DNA of 64,000 nt from Rothia aerolata. GTDB lineage: Bacteria; Actinomycetota; Actinomycetes; Actinomycetales; Micrococcaceae. Both the position numbers and the translations under genes were made by a program. Positions 1 to 9,134 of this stretch are shown here, in pieces; position 1 is the stretch's first letter, and each line of letters begins with the position of its first letter. Below the pieces are notes generated by a model that was not told the origin of the DNA, ran no database searches, and saw only the letters and a list, made by a program, of their open reading frames with translations. Location of the stretch: assembly GCF_014635585.1 (NCBI RefSeq), contig NZ_BMDC01000001.1, positions 782,139 to 846,138 on the forward strand. The letters are read 5' to 3'.

Positions 1-16
1 ACGCCTTTATAAGAGA

Positions 17-52
17 GCGCTGGCCGCCCCTTCGTGCAGGGGCGGCCAGCGC
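17..52 (-). terminator. Strong GC-rich hairpin downstream of udk
   Basis: Perfect 14 bp arms (GCGCTGGCCGCCCC and its complement) around an 8 nt loop, lying 17 bases beyond the udk stop codon. The tail on the minus strand is only mildly U-rich. Probably the udk terminator, possibly bidirectional with a gene outside the window. Confidence 0.7.
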
Positions 53-69
53 CGTCCTCACCTCGTTTC

Positions 70-684
70 CTAAGCAGACAGCTGGCTGTTGATGCGGTGA
101 ATCAGCATCTCCAGGGCAACCAGGTTAGTACCGCCCTCGGGAATAATCATGTCTGCCTGCCGTTTGGAGGGCTCAACATAGAGCTCGTGCATGGGCTTGA
201 CCGTCTCAAGGTACTGGGTCTGCACCGATTCAATGGTGCGGCCGCGCTCCAAAACGTCCCGGCGCATGCGGCGCAAAATCCGCACGTCGGCGTCGGTATC
301 GACAAAAAGTTTAATGTCGCAGCGGCTACAGATTTCTTCTTCGGCAAAGATGAGAATGCCCTCAACAATAATGATGGGCCGGGGCTCAATCAGAATGGTC
401 TCTTCAGAGCGGTTATGGATGGTGTAGTCATAGACCGGGCACTCAATCTTCTGCCCCTGCACCAGGGCATCAAGCTGCTTAATGAGCAGGTCATTATCGA
501 AAGCCTCGGGAGCATCGTAGTTCAGCCGGCACCGTTCTTCGTAGCTGAGCTCATCGTGCTGCTTGTAATAGTTATCGTGGTAGACCACGGCAACCTGAGT
601 TTTAAAGGATTCAATCAGAGCGCGGGTCAGGGTAGTTTTACCGGAGCCGGTTCCTCCGGCAATTCCGATGACGAGCGGCTTCAA
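70..684 (-). CDS. udk: Uridine kinase
   Basis: Phosphorylates uridine and cytidine to the monophosphates in pyrimidine salvage, in the cytosol. The 204-residue product has the full family length. It opens with the P-loop GIAGGTGSGKTT at residues 7-18 and has the YHDNYYK substrate segment near residue 35, a Walker-B-like stretch IIIVEGILIF in the middle and the RRMRRDVLERGR lid helix. The start is TTG, chosen because AGGAG sits five bases upstream and the P-loop position then matches the family. It is transcribed alone, divergent from the MFS gene at 842, and ends in a strong hairpin. Confidence 0.95.
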   Translation of the reverse strand: MKPLVIGIAGGTGSGKTTLTRALIESFKTQVAVVYHDNYYKQHDELSYEERCRLNYDAPEAFDNDLLIKQLDALVQGQKIECPVYDYTIHNRSEETILIEPRPIIIVEGILIFAEEEICSRCDIKLFVDTDADVRILRRMRRDVLERGRTIESVQTQYLETVKPMHELYVEPSKRQADMIIPEGGTNLVALEMLIHRINSQLSA

Positions 685-841
685 AAGGTCTCCTAGGCAC
701 TAGCTCAGATCAGTTGGGCTGTCTTTTATTCTGCCATGAAGTAACGAAGAGAAGAAAACGTAATATCCGCGCCAAGCGCGAGTTTCCGGGGTTCTAGGAC
801 TACCCTTGAAGCGTTGTTTCCCCCACATTTGCAGGATTAAT

Positions 842-2170
842 ATGGCTACTCTCAACCAACGTTTAGACTCTCTTCCTTTCACCCGCAAGCATTCCCGGCT
901 CTTAGCGGGATCTGGCCTGGGCTGGGCCCTGGACGCTATGGACGTGGGCCTGATTTCCTTCATCATGGCGGCTCTCGCCGCACACTGGGGTCTGAGCGCT
1001 ACCGAGATTTCCTGGCTGGGTTCCATCGGTTTTGTGGGCATGGCGCTGGGAGCCACCCTGGGTGGGCTCCTGGCTGACCGACTGGGTCGCCGCCAGGTTT
1101 TCGCGCTAACCCTGCTCGTCTACGGCTTGGCAACGGGTGCTTCTGCCCTCTCCACCTCGCTGGCTATGCTGCTTGTCTTCCGTTTTATTGTGGGCCTGGG
1201 TCTGGGAGCCGAGCTGCCGGTTGCCTCAACCCTGGTCTCTGAATTTTCACCGGCACGAATCAGAGGCCGAACCGTGGTCATCCTGGAGGCTTTCTGGGCT
1301 GTGGGCTGGCTACTGGCTGCAATTATTGGCGCTACCGTGGTGGCAGGCGGCGAACAGGGCTGGCGCTGGGCCTTGGCTCTGGGCCTGGTTCCCGCCCTCT
1401 ACGCGGCGGTGATTCGCTGGGGCCTGCCCGAGTCGGTCCGCTTTCTGCAGGGCAAGGGAAAACAGCAGGAGGCAGAACGGATTGTCAAAGAGTTTGAAGC
1501 CTCGCCCGCCCTCTTCGCCAGCCGGGGCGCGGCCAAGCCGCAGCAGCAGACGAGGCCAGCGGCGGCGTCCTTGGAAGAAGGCAGACAAAGTCTCTTCTCG
1601 CCGGCCTACCGGCGCCGCACCCTCGCGCTGTGGACCATCTGGTTCTGCATCAACTTCGCCTACTACGGCGCCTTTATCTGGATTCCCTCCCTGCTGCTTT
1701 CATCGGGTTTCTCGCTGGTGCAGTCTTTCACCTTCACCCTGGTGATGACCTGCGCGCAGCTACCCGGCTACGCCGCCTCTGCCTGGCTGGTTGAGGTGTG
1801 GGGACGGCGCCGCACGCTGGCGGTCTTTCTGTTCGGCTCGGCTGCCTCTGCTGTTTTCTATGGTCTGGCAGACTCCGAACCACTCATTATTACCGCCGGT
1901 TGTCTGCTCTCTTTCTTCAACCTGGGTGCCTGGGGTGCCCTCTACGCGCTGACCCCGGAGCTCTACCCCACTGCCGTGCGGGCATCCGGCGCAGGTGCCG
2001 CTATGGGCTTTGGCAGAATCGCCTCGATTCTTGCCCCGCTGGCGGTGCCTCCGCTGGTGGCTGCAGGTGGTATCTACCTTCTCTTTATTCTTTTTGCCCT
2101 GGTTTTCTGCCTGGCAGCCGCCGCTTCTTTCGCCCTGCCGGAGAAACGGGGTGTCTCACTCGCGGCCTAG
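842..2170 (+). CDS. MFS transporter, NiaP-like
   Basis: Predicted 442-residue inner-membrane carrier with about 12 hydrophobic segments. The TM1 stretch GWALDAMDVGLISF (residues 27-40) and the loop 2-3 motif DRLGRR (79-84) are typical of MFS members related to the NiaP niacin and AAHS aromatic-acid carriers; the long cytoplasmic loop of about 50 residues between the two six-helix halves is also normal. An upstream ATG at 806 exists in frame, but 842 is preferred because GCAGGA lies five bases before it and the extra 12 residues are uncharacteristic. The acyl-CoA synthetase gene follows after 45 bases, so uptake of a carboxylic acid followed by CoA activation is a reasonable inference. The substrate is not shown by sequence. 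Confidence 0.8.
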   Translation: MATLNQRLDSLPFTRKHSRLLAGSGLGWALDAMDVGLISFIMAALAAHWGLSATEISWLGSIGFVGMALGATLGGLLADRLGRRQVFALTLLVYGLATGASALSTSLAMLLVFRFIVGLGLGAELPVASTLVSEFSPARIRGRTVVILEAFWAVGWLLAAIIGATVVAGGEQGWRWALALGLVPALYAAVIRWGLPESVRFLQGKGKQQEAERIVKEFEASPALFASRGAAKPQQQTRPAAASLEEGRQSLFSPAYRRRTLALWTIWFCINFAYYGAFIWIPSLLLSSGFSLVQSFTFTLVMTCAQLPGYAASAWLVEVWGRRRTLAVFLFGSAASAVFYGLADSEPLIITAGCLLSFFNLGAWGALYALTPELYPTAVRASGAGAAMGFGRIASILAPLAVPPLVAAGGIYLLFILFALVFCLAAAASFALPEKRGVSLAA

Positions 2171-2215
2171 GTTCTATAGTGAGATAAAAGAAGATTCACC
2201 ATCGGAGATAAACAC

Positions 2216-3994
2216 ATGAATCCCACCGAGATTTTCCGTTCGGCCCGCGACCAGCTACTTGACCTGCGCGAAGACTATGCCGCCGCCAATGAGCAGTTCA
2301 CCTGGCCCCAGCTGAGCGAATTCAACTTTGCCCTGGACTGGTTCGATGCTGTTGCCGCCCTACCGGAACGCAAGAACCAGGATGCCCTGGTGATTGTTGA
2401 GCAAGACGGTTCTTCAACCCGGCTCACCTACGGGGAGCTCTCTGCCTGGTCAAACCGGGTGGCGAATTGGTTGCGGTCGCTGGGTGCCCAACGCGGAGAC
2501 CGCATGCTGGTGATGCTGGATAACCAGACAGAGCTCTGGGCAGCCATGCTGGCGGGTATGAAGCTGGGCGTGGTCTTGCTACCGACCACCACCATGCTCT
2601 CCCCCGCCGGCTTGCAGGAAAGAATTGACCGCACTGCTTCGGGTTGGGTAATCACCAACCCCGCCAACGCACGAAAGTTTGACCATGTCTCCGGCGACTT
2701 TGGGGTGATTGTTACCGGCCAGCCCGAAGCCTCCCGCTTTGAACAGCCCCACCCCGAATTTTTGTTTGCCGAGAGCGCCGATTTCCCCCAAGAATTTGAA
2801 GCTGACGGCCCCTTCAAGGCTGACGAGCCCCTGATGATTTACTTCACCTCGGGAACCACCAGCCAGTCCAAGATGGTGGAACATACCCAGGTCTCCTACC
2901 CGGTGGGTCACCTCTCCACCATGTACTGGATTGGCCTGGAACCCGGCGACGTTCACCTCAACGTTGCCTCCCCCGGCTGGGGCAAGCACGCCTGGTCGAA
3001 CTTCTTCGCCCCCTGGATTGCCGAGGCAACCGTCTTTATCTACAACTACTCCCGCTTTGACGCCCTGGCTCTCATGAAGGCGATGGAGGACGAAAAGGTA
3101 GCGAGCTTCTGCGCCCCGCCCACAGTTTGGCGCATGCTCATTCAGGCTGATTTACACACCCTCAAAAACCCTCCCCGCAAGGTGGTGGCAGCCGGCGAGC
3201 CCCTGAACCCCACCGTCATCGAGGCGGTCAAAGAAGCCTGGGGCGTGGACGTTCGCGACGGCTTTGGCCAGACCGAGACCACCGTGCAGATTGCCAACAC
3301 CCCCGGCCAGCCGGTCAAGGCAGGTTCGGTGGGTCGTTCGGTTCCCGGATTTGAGCACGAAATTATTGACGAGCAGACCGGTGAGATTATCGAGGGCGAA
3401 GGTACCGGCGAGGTCTGCATCCGCCTAGAGCCCCGCCCCGTTGGTTTGACCCCGGGCTACCTCAATGATCCCCACAAGACCGCCAAAACCTTCAAGAACG
3501 GGCTCTACCACACCGGCGACGTCATGCACCGCGATGCCAAGGGGCTCTACACCTACGTAGGCCGCTCCGACGATCTCTTCAAGTCGTCAGACTACAAGCT
3601 CTCCCCCTTTGAGCTTGAGTCTTTGGCCATGGGCCATGCCGCTATTTCGGAGATTGCGGTGGTGCCCTCGCCCGATCCGATTCGCCTAGCGGTACCCAAG
3701 GCCTACATCGTGCTGCGCGAGGGCTTTGAAGCCAACGCTGAAACCGCCGAGTCCATTCTGCGCTACTGCAAGCGGGTTATTCCGCCCTACGGCCGTATTC
3801 GCCGCCTGGAATTTTTGGACCTTCCCAAGACTGTCTCGGGCAAAATCCGCCGGGTGGAGTTGCGGCAGCGAGAAATTGACTTTCACGGTGCGGCCGGCGA
3901 ACTCACTGAGTCGGCTTTGGCTGCCAGGACGACGAGCGGCGGCTTTGGCCACGAGTTTCAGTACTCGGACTTCCCGGACCTGAAGAAGGTCTAG
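2216..3994 (+). CDS. AMP-forming acyl-CoA synthetase (MbcS/medium-chain type)
   Basis: A 592-residue member of the ANL adenylate-forming superfamily that activates a carboxylate to acyl-AMP and then acyl-CoA. The phosphate-binding A3 motif YFTSGTTSQSK (from residue 209) deviates from the common TSGTTGxPK, as in some medium- and branched-chain synthetases. The hinge GLYHTGDVMHRDAKG and the C-terminal catalytic-lysine motif LPKTVSGKIRR are intact. GGAGA sits seven bases before the ATG. It is probably co-transcribed with the MFS gene upstream. It differs clearly from prpE at 14909, so it is unlikely to be the propionyl or acetyl enzyme; the acid used is unknown. Confidence 0.85.
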   Translation: MNPTEIFRSARDQLLDLREDYAAANEQFTWPQLSEFNFALDWFDAVAALPERKNQDALVIVEQDGSSTRLTYGELSAWSNRVANWLRSLGAQRGDRMLVMLDNQTELWAAMLAGMKLGVVLLPTTTMLSPAGLQERIDRTASGWVITNPANARKFDHVSGDFGVIVTGQPEASRFEQPHPEFLFAESADFPQEFEADGPFKADEPLMIYFTSGTTSQSKMVEHTQVSYPVGHLSTMYWIGLEPGDVHLNVASPGWGKHAWSNFFAPWIAEATVFIYNYSRFDALALMKAMEDEKVASFCAPPTVWRMLIQADLHTLKNPPRKVVAAGEPLNPTVIEAVKEAWGVDVRDGFGQTETTVQIANTPGQPVKAGSVGRSVPGFEHEIIDEQTGEIIEGEGTGEVCIRLEPRPVGLTPGYLNDPHKTAKTFKNGLYHTGDVMHRDAKGLYTYVGRSDDLFKSSDYKLSPFELESLAMGHAAISEIAVVPSPDPIRLAVPKAYIVLREGFEANAETAESILRYCKRVIPPYGRIRRLEFLDLPKTVSGKIRRVELRQREIDFHGAAGELTESALAARTTSGGFGHEFQYSDFPDLKKV

Positions 3995-4020
3995 GCTGGG
4001 TAGCTCTGGCTTGTTGCCGG

Positions 4021-4115
4021 TTTGTACAGGGTTGTCTCCCGGGCTGATATCGGTTTGTACAAGGTTATCTCTTGTGTACAGAGTTAGCCTTGTACAGAGG
4101 AGATAACCCTGTACA
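4021..4115. repeat. Nested TGTACA palindromic repeat, copy A
   Basis: Contains TTTGTACAGGGTTGTCTC, then TTTGTACAAGGTTATCTC, TGTACAGAGTTAGCC, TTGTACAGAG and GAGATAACCCTGTACA. The second and last units pair as a 16 bp stem with one mismatch, enclosing an inner TGTACA pair. The same order of five units recurs at 5142-5234. It lies between the synthetase stop and the oxidoreductase start. Confidence 0.85.
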
Positions 4116-4141
4116 CATTTAGTCATCTGAGGAGCTAGCCC

Positions 4142-5122
4142 GTGCTTATTTCTGTTCTCGATCGAGCAGCTGCCGCCAGCCAGGAGAGCGAGGCAGAAAC
4201 CCTGCGGCAGGTTTCTGCCCATGCCCAGCATGTTGAATCTCTGGGCTTTCACCGATTTATGGTGGCAGAACACCACGCCGTTGCAGGAATCCCCGGTTCT
4301 CAGCCAGCGATCCTGGCCGCTCACGTTGCCTCCTCCACCTCTACACTTCGCGTGGGGACGGCGGGGGTTATGGTTCCAGACCACCCTCCGCTGATTATCG
4401 CCGAACAGGTTGGTCTGCTCGAAGCACTCTATCCCGGAAGGATTGACATTGGTCTGGGCTCATCGGTTGGCTTTACTGCCCCGGTACGGCAGGCCTTGCG
4501 CCAGGGCACTCCCTCCGAAGCCAAGGCTCGGCTCGAAGATGATTTTCGGGAGCTCCTAAGCTACCTTTCCGGCTCTGCCGGTATTACCGCCCGCCCCGAG
4601 AATCGGGCGCAGACACCCCTCTATGTTTTGGCCGGTTACCGCTCGGCTTTCCTCGCAGCCAAGCTGGGGCTGAAAGTAATCTTGGGTGGCCCGGTAGAGG
4701 TACAGCTCAAAGCAGCTCAAGTGTATCGGGGAAATTTTGTGCCCTCGGCTTTTGCGGCTGAGCCTGAGGTTGTCTCATCTCTCAACATTGCGGTGGCGGA
4801 AAGTGAACGGGCTGCCTCAGACCTCCTGTTACCGGAAAGCTACGCTAAGGCCCTCTCCCGCTCCACCGGTGTCTTCTCTGCCCTAGCTCCTGCGGCAGAG
4901 CTTGACCTTGAAAGTCTTACGAGCCAGCAGAAGAAAAGAATTGCCGATTTTCAAGCCCACTGCATTGTGGGTACCCCGGCCCAGGTCAGGGAATCTCTGA
5001 TGGCTGCGTCTGAAAAATTGGGGGTGCAGGAATTCCTGGTGACCGGCGATATTCCGGATCAGGCGGGCAGGGCTCGTTCGGAGGAGCTGCTGGCGGAGAT
5101 AGCTCAGGGGCTGAGTCGTTAG
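4142..5122 (+). CDS. Luciferase-like flavin-dependent oxidoreductase (LLM class)
   Basis: A 326-residue (beta/alpha)8-barrel protein of the bacterial luciferase-like monooxygenase class, of the short single-component type (MsnO8-like). The N-terminal part has FMVAEHHAVAGIPGSQPA, where the paired histidines are the usual LLM hallmark, and then LRVGTAGVMVPDHPPLIIAEQ and LEALYPGRIDIGLGSS, both characteristic. Such enzymes bind FMN or F420 and oxidise varied small molecules; the substrate is not predictable. The start is GTG with GAGGAG eight bases upstream. The gene is monocistronic and bracketed by two copies of the TGTACA palindromic repeat, which is unusual. Confidence 0.85.
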   Translation: MLISVLDRAAAASQESEAETLRQVSAHAQHVESLGFHRFMVAEHHAVAGIPGSQPAILAAHVASSTSTLRVGTAGVMVPDHPPLIIAEQVGLLEALYPGRIDIGLGSSVGFTAPVRQALRQGTPSEAKARLEDDFRELLSYLSGSAGITARPENRAQTPLYVLAGYRSAFLAAKLGLKVILGGPVEVQLKAAQVYRGNFVPSAFAAEPEVVSSLNIAVAESERAASDLLLPESYAKALSRSTGVFSALAPAAELDLESLTSQQKKRIADFQAHCIVGTPAQVRESLMAASEKLGVQEFLVTGDIPDQAGRARSEELLAEIAQGLSR

Positions 5123-5141
5123 CTAGCTGCCTTCCCAGCAA

Positions 5142-5234
5142 TTTTGTACAGGATTACCTCACTACCCCAACATTTTGTACAGGGTTGTCTCTGATGTACA
5201 GAGATACCCTTGTACACCCGAGACAACCCTGTAC
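5142..5234. repeat. Nested TGTACA palindromic repeat, copy B
   Basis: Same five-unit architecture as copy A: TTTTGTACAGGATTACCTC, TTTTGTACAGGGTTGTCTC, TGTACAGAGATACCC, TTGTACACCC, GAGACAACCCTGTAC. The outer stem here is a perfect 15 bp. Relative to copy A the pair TTATCTC/GAGATAA has become TTGTCTC/GAGACAA, a compensatory change. It lies between the oxidoreductase stop and the tRNA-Pro terminator. Confidence 0.85.
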
Positions 5235-5260
5235 GAAACTGCCCTGGGCTTCAGGGCATG

Positions 5261-5291
5261 AAAAAATCCCGCCTGCCTAGCAGACGGGATT
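5261..5291 (-). terminator. Rho-independent terminator of tRNA-Pro
   Basis: On the minus strand AATCCCGTCTGC pairs across a 3 nt loop with GCAGGCGGGATT and is followed directly by TTTTTT, seven bases after the tRNA 3' end. Confidence 0.9.
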
Positions 5292-5298
5292 CGATGTG

Positions 5299-5372
<74 letters not shown>

Positions 5373-5409
5373 ATTGTTTCTCGAGGGGATTCCCTCAAGC
5401 ACTCGTATA

Positions 5410-5438
5410 ACTATACGCACCCCAGCGGCGGTTCGCAA
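5410..5438 (-). promoter_or_regulatory. Sigma-70-type promoter of tRNA-Pro
   Basis: On the minus strand TTGCGA (-35), a 17 bp spacer and TATAGT (-10), ending 37 bases before the tRNA 5' end. The same TATAGT box with a 17 bp spacer is found before tRNA-fMet. Confidence 0.75.
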
Positions 5439-5477
5439 ATCGAGAGACCACTTTTTTGAGCGAACTGCATCACAATT

Positions 5478-6668
5478 TTAGTCAATGTACCGGTCACGGC
5501 TCACCATCACGCCCAGCACCACCTCAATCAGACCCAGTACTACCAGTAACCACAGAGCCAAAGACCACGAATCGGTGGCATCGTGCAGGGCACCGATAGC
5601 GAGCGGGCCCGCCGCAGCAATAATGTAGCCCACCGACTGACCCATACCAGAGAGAGCACCGGCATTTACGTGGTGGCGGGTGCGCAAACCAAACAGAGAC
5701 AGGGCCAGCACAAAGAAAGTTCCGCAGCTCAGGCCCCCGGTGAAAGCCGGAATAACAGCTAACTCGGGGAAGAAGAGTAGCCCCAGCAGGCTCACAATCC
5801 ACAGGGCAAGCATAAAGAGCATCAGGGGTCTAATCGAGTGCGTCTTGGGTAGCAGGGCGGTGCAGAGCAGCGAGCCGAAGAGGCTACCCAGGTTGAAGAG
5901 GAACTGGTGGAAACCCGCTGTTTCAGCGCTAATGCCAAAGCTCTGCTCAATAGGTGATAGCCAGGCGAGAAGGGTGTAAAAGAACAGCGACTGCACTCCC
6001 ATAAAGGCTGCAATCTGCCAAGACAGCGATGAGCGCCAGGGGTTAATAGCCTTTCTACGCTGAGGTAGGTTTCCACTACCACCACCCACCGTTGAGGTAC
6101 GCGCCTGGGGAACCAACAGTAGGGCGGTGACCACGGCAAGCACGGCCCACACACCCAGCGAAAAACGCCAGCCGGTATCACTGGCAGAAGCCAGGGGCAG
6201 GGCTATACCGGCTGCCATCGCCGCAAAGCCACCCTGCACCGCCGAGTAAATACCGGTCATCGACCCAATTCGGGCGGGAAAATCTCGTTTGACCATTACC
6301 GGCAGCGAAACGTTGAGCACGGCAATCGAAACACCGATACAGGCAGTTCCTACCCAGATTATCCCCGGCAGCGGCAGGCTACGAACCAGAATGCCCACAG
6401 CGAGCCCAACCACCGCGATTAAGAGCGTTTTCTCCAGACCCAGTTTCTGAACAAGTTTGGGCGCTACCGGAGAAACCGCTGCGAAAGCCAATAGAGGAAT
6501 AGATGTCAGTAGTGAAACGGCCGAAGAAGACAACCCCAGGGTTGTCTGAATATTACTAACGAGTGGCCCTACGGCGGTCAGGGCAACACGGAGGTTAGCC
6601 GCAAGAAGCAGAAGAGTAATAAGAATTAAACCAGCCGGGTGAAACCGGCGCTGAACATTCAAGACCAT
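5478..6668 (-). CDS. MFS transporter, CynX/NimT family
   Basis: Predicted 396-residue, about 12-helix permease resembling the cyanate transporter CynX and nitroimidazole-resistance NimT group. Recognisable stretches are ILITLLLLAANLRVALTAVGP in TM1, where NLR is a family signature, and FAFMGVQSLFFYTLLAWLSP-like sequence at the start of the second half. The reading frame is open to 6713, but that ATG falls inside the hairpin that ends der. The ATG at 6668 keeps TM1 intact and has a TACCTT box exactly seven bases upstream, so it may be leaderless. The substrate is unknown; many relatives export toxic compounds. Confidence 0.8.
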   Translation of the reverse strand: MVLNVQRRFHPAGLILITLLLLAANLRVALTAVGPLVSNIQTTLGLSSSAVSLLTSIPLLAFAAVSPVAPKLVQKLGLEKTLLIAVVGLAVGILVRSLPLPGIIWVGTACIGVSIAVLNVSLPVMVKRDFPARIGSMTGIYSAVQGGFAAMAAGIALPLASASDTGWRFSLGVWAVLAVVTALLLVPQARTSTVGGGSGNLPQRRKAINPWRSSLSWQIAAFMGVQSLFFYTLLAWLSPIEQSFGISAETAGFHQFLFNLGSLFGSLLCTALLPKTHSIRPLMLFMLALWIVSLLGLLFFPELAVIPAFTGGLSCGTFFVLALSLFGLRTRHHVNAGALSGMGQSVGYIIAAAGPLAIGALHDATDSWSLALWLLVVLGLIEVVLGVMVSRDRYID

Positions 6669-6699
6669 GTGAACTAAGGTAACCCTTACTTGTTCACAT
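6667..6699. promoter_or_regulatory. Palindromic candidate operator and -10 box at the CynX-type MFS start
   Basis: Perfect 8 bp inverted repeat ATGTGAAC and GTTCACAT separated by 17 bp, with inner AAGG/CCTT symmetry. It covers the minus-strand -10-like TACCTT (6676-6681) and touches the start codon at 6668. Binding here would block initiation; no regulator gene is adjacent. Confidence 0.5.
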
Positions 6700-6709
6700 A
6701 ACCAAAAAA

Positions 6710-6756
6710 CCATTTCGGTCAGCGGAACACGACATATGTTCCACTGCCCGAAATGG
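6710..6756 (-). terminator. Long hairpin downstream of der
   Basis: Arms of 20 bp with two mismatches (CCATTTCGGTCAGCGGAACA against its partner at 6737-6756) and a 7 nt loop. It lies 39 bases past the der stop codon. Read on the minus strand, the stem is followed by TTTTTTGG, a plausible U tract. Confidence 0.75.
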
Positions 6757-6795
6757 CTCAGGCAGCCCTAACCCAGCGGCGTGAAGCCGCCTGCC

Positions 6796-8376
6796 CTAGC
6801 GGCGCTTACGGCCGCCGTCCTTGGCAGACTGGCGCTCCGCCAGGGTGCGGCGCTCACGCACGCGCATCGCAATCTCAATCGGGGTTCCGGTGAACTCGAA
6901 AGTCTCGCGCAGACGGCGAACGATGAAACGGCGGTAACCGGGATCCAGGAAGCCGGTGGTGAAGAGCACGAACTTGGGCGGACGTGACTGCACCTGAGTA
7001 CCGAAGAGAATTCGGGGCTGCTTGCCACCGCGCAGCGGGTGCGGGTGGGCCGCCACGATCTCGCCCAGGAAAGCGTTGAGACGGCCGGTAGGAATACGGG
7101 CGTCCCAGGAGTCCAGGGCGGTTTCCAGCGCAGGAACCAGCTTGTCTTTATGCCAGCCGGTACGGGCAGAGATATTGACGCGCGGCGCCCAGGCTACGTG
7201 CGCCAGGTCGCGGTCAATCTCGCGTTCAAGCTGCTCGCGGCGCTCTTCATCCAGGGTGTCCCACTTGTTGAAGGCAAGAACCAGGGCCCGGCCAGAGTCA
7301 ACAACCTGCTGGATAATACGAACGTCCTGCTCAGAGATGGGCTCGGAGACATCCAGTAGCACCACGCAGACCTCAGAACGCTCAATAGCGGTCTGGGTGC
7401 GCAGGGAAGCGTAGAAGTCAGCGCCCTTCGCCATGTGCACACGACGGCGGATACCGGCGGTATCCACGAAACGCCAGGGCTTCTCCCCCAGCTCCACGAT
7501 TTCGTCCACGGGGTCGCGCGTGGTACCGGCGAGGTCATTGACCACCGCGCGCTCCTCGCCCGCCAGCTTGTTGAGCAGGGAGGACTTACCCACGTTGGGT
7601 CGGCCCACCAGGGCTACACGGCGGGGGCCGCCCAGGGCCTCGGGCTCAGCATACTGGGAGTGCTCGGGCATGACCTCAAGCAGTTTATCCAGCACGTCTG
7701 CCAGACCGCGACCGTGCAGGCCGGAGACCGGGAAGGGCTCGCCCATACCCAAGGCCCAGAGAGCGTGAATCTCGGCTTCCTGGTGCTCGGCATCGACCTT
7801 GTTGGCAATGAGCAGAATCGGCTTCTTCACCCGGCGGAGCATTCGAACAATGGCCTCATCGGTATTGGAGATACCCACCATGGCATCGACCACCAGCAGC
7901 ACAACGTCAGCGTGGGCCACCGCGATTTCTGCCTGGGCCGCCACCTGGGCGTCAATGCCCTTGGCATCGGCTTCCCAGCCGCCGGTATCTACCAGGGTAA
8001 AGTCCTTGCCACTCCACTCGGCCTTGTAGGAGACACGGTCGCGTGTTACGCCGGGCTTATCTTCCACCACGGCCTCGCGACGGCCCAGGATTCGGTTGAT
8101 GATGGTGGACTTACCCACGTTGGGGCGGCCCACAATGGCAACCACCGGGTCTGCCTCTTCGTTTTCTTCAAGGTCAATGTCAAAGCCCCAGGCGCCCAGC
8201 AGCTCCTGGTCTTCTTCGTCGAGGTCGTAGTCTTCAAGACCTGCTAGCAGGGCCTCGGCGCGCTGGTCAGCGGTCTCGTCGTCGATTTCAGCGAGGCGTT
8301 CCGAAACGTCGTCATCGCCGCCGCCGAGAAACTTCTCTTCGTATTCGTCGTGCTCGGAACCAAAATTTTCAGCCAT
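6796..8376 (-). CDS. der: Ribosome-assembly GTPase Der (EngA)
   Basis: Double GTPase needed for 50S subunit maturation. The 526 residues comprise an acidic extension of about 75 residues, a first G domain with P-loop [14 protein letters not shown] switch and NKVD, a second G domain with [17 protein letters not shown] and NKWD, and a KH-like C-terminal domain ending in a basic tail (KDGGRKRR). The acidic N-terminus ([21 protein letters not shown]) is longer than in the E. coli protein and is common in actinobacteria. It is the last gene of the parA-to-der block, 36 bases after cmk, and is followed by a long hairpin. Confidence 0.97.
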   Translation of the reverse strand: MAENFGSEHDEYEEKFLGGGDDDVSERLAEIDDETADQRAEALLAGLEDYDLDEEDQELLGAWGFDIDLEENEEADPVVAIVGRPNVGKSTIINRILGRREAVVEDKPGVTRDRVSYKAEWSGKDFTLVDTGGWEADAKGIDAQVAAQAEIAVAHADVVLLVVDAMVGISNTDEAIVRMLRRVKKPILLIANKVDAEHQEAEIHALWALGMGEPFPVSGLHGRGLADVLDKLLEVMPEHSQYAEPEALGGPRRVALVGRPNVGKSSLLNKLAGEERAVVNDLAGTTRDPVDEIVELGEKPWRFVDTAGIRRRVHMAKGADFYASLRTQTAIERSEVCVVLLDVSEPISEQDVRIIQQVVDSGRALVLAFNKWDTLDEERREQLEREIDRDLAHVAWAPRVNISARTGWHKDKLVPALETALDSWDARIPTGRLNAFLGEIVAAHPHPLRGGKQPRILFGTQVQSRPPKFVLFTTGFLDPGYRRFIVRRLRETFEFTGTPIEIAMRVRERRTLAERQSAKDGGRKRR

Positions 8377-8412
8377 GTCACGCTCCTTCGTGTCTCAGGT
8401 GTTGTCTCTAGT

Positions 8413-9084
8413 CTATCGGTTGAGCTGCTTTTGCACGGCAGCGATAGTTGCCGCCACGGTAGCCTCGTAGTCCAGGTCGGTGGAGTCGATGGTTACCACG
8501 CCGTCTGCCGCCTCGGTAAAGTTGTTGACCCGCGAATCCTTAGCGTCTCGCTCAGCCACCTGGGCCTTCAGTTGCTCGGCATTCTGGGTTCCACCCAGCT
8601 GTAGACCGCGGCGGGCCATGCGCACCTCTTCGGAGGCGGTTAGCAGCAGGCGGGCATCGGCGTCAGGGGCCACCACGGTGGTGATGTCGCGGCCCTCAGC
8701 GACGATTCCCGCCGACGCCCCCGCGATAAAGTCGCGCTGGAGCTGGATGAGGATTTCGCGGACGCGCGGCACGGCGGCTACCGCTGAGACCGCTGAGGAA
8801 ATCTCGGGGCTGCGGATTTCCTCTGCCACGTCGGTTCCACCCACAAGAATCGATTCTGCATCGGGGTTGGTGCCCTGCTGAAGCGGGAAATCCTCGGCGG
8901 CAGCAATGATGGCGGCGGGGTCTTCGAGGCTGGCACCGGAGCGCACCACGTGCCAGGTCAGAGCGCGGTACATGGCACCGGTATCGAGGTATTCCAAGCC
9001 AAAGTGGCGGGCAACGGCCTTAGAGACCGATGACTTGCCGGAACCGGAAGGTCCGTCAATAGCAATCACAATTTTCTCAGTCAT
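8413..9084 (-). CDS. cmk: Cytidylate kinase
   Basis: Phosphorylates CMP and dCMP. The 223-residue protein begins IAIDGPSGSGKSSVSKA, the P-loop of this family, followed by LDTGAMYRALTWH, which places the NMP-binding threonine and arginine. GIVAEGRDITTVV and the DSRVNNFTEAADGV lid region are also canonical. An AAGG-containing ribosome site precedes the ATG. Cmk directly upstream of der is the standard actinobacterial arrangement. A conserved-loop hairpin at 9135-9204 separates it from tyrA, so cmk-der may be a separate transcript. Confidence 0.97.
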   Translation of the reverse strand: MTEKIVIAIDGPSGSGKSSVSKAVARHFGLEYLDTGAMYRALTWHVVRSGASLEDPAAIIAAAEDFPLQQGTNPDAESILVGGTDVAEEIRSPEISSAVSAVAAVPRVREILIQLQRDFIAGASAGIVAEGRDITTVVAPDADARLLLTASEEVRMARRGLQLGGTQNAEQLKAQVAERDAKDSRVNNFTEAADGVVTIDSTDLDYEATVAATIAAVQKQLNR

Positions 9085-9134
9085 GAGAAAAGCCTTTCTT
9101 CTGTATTCCTGGCTAAGACAAACACACTAGCGGT

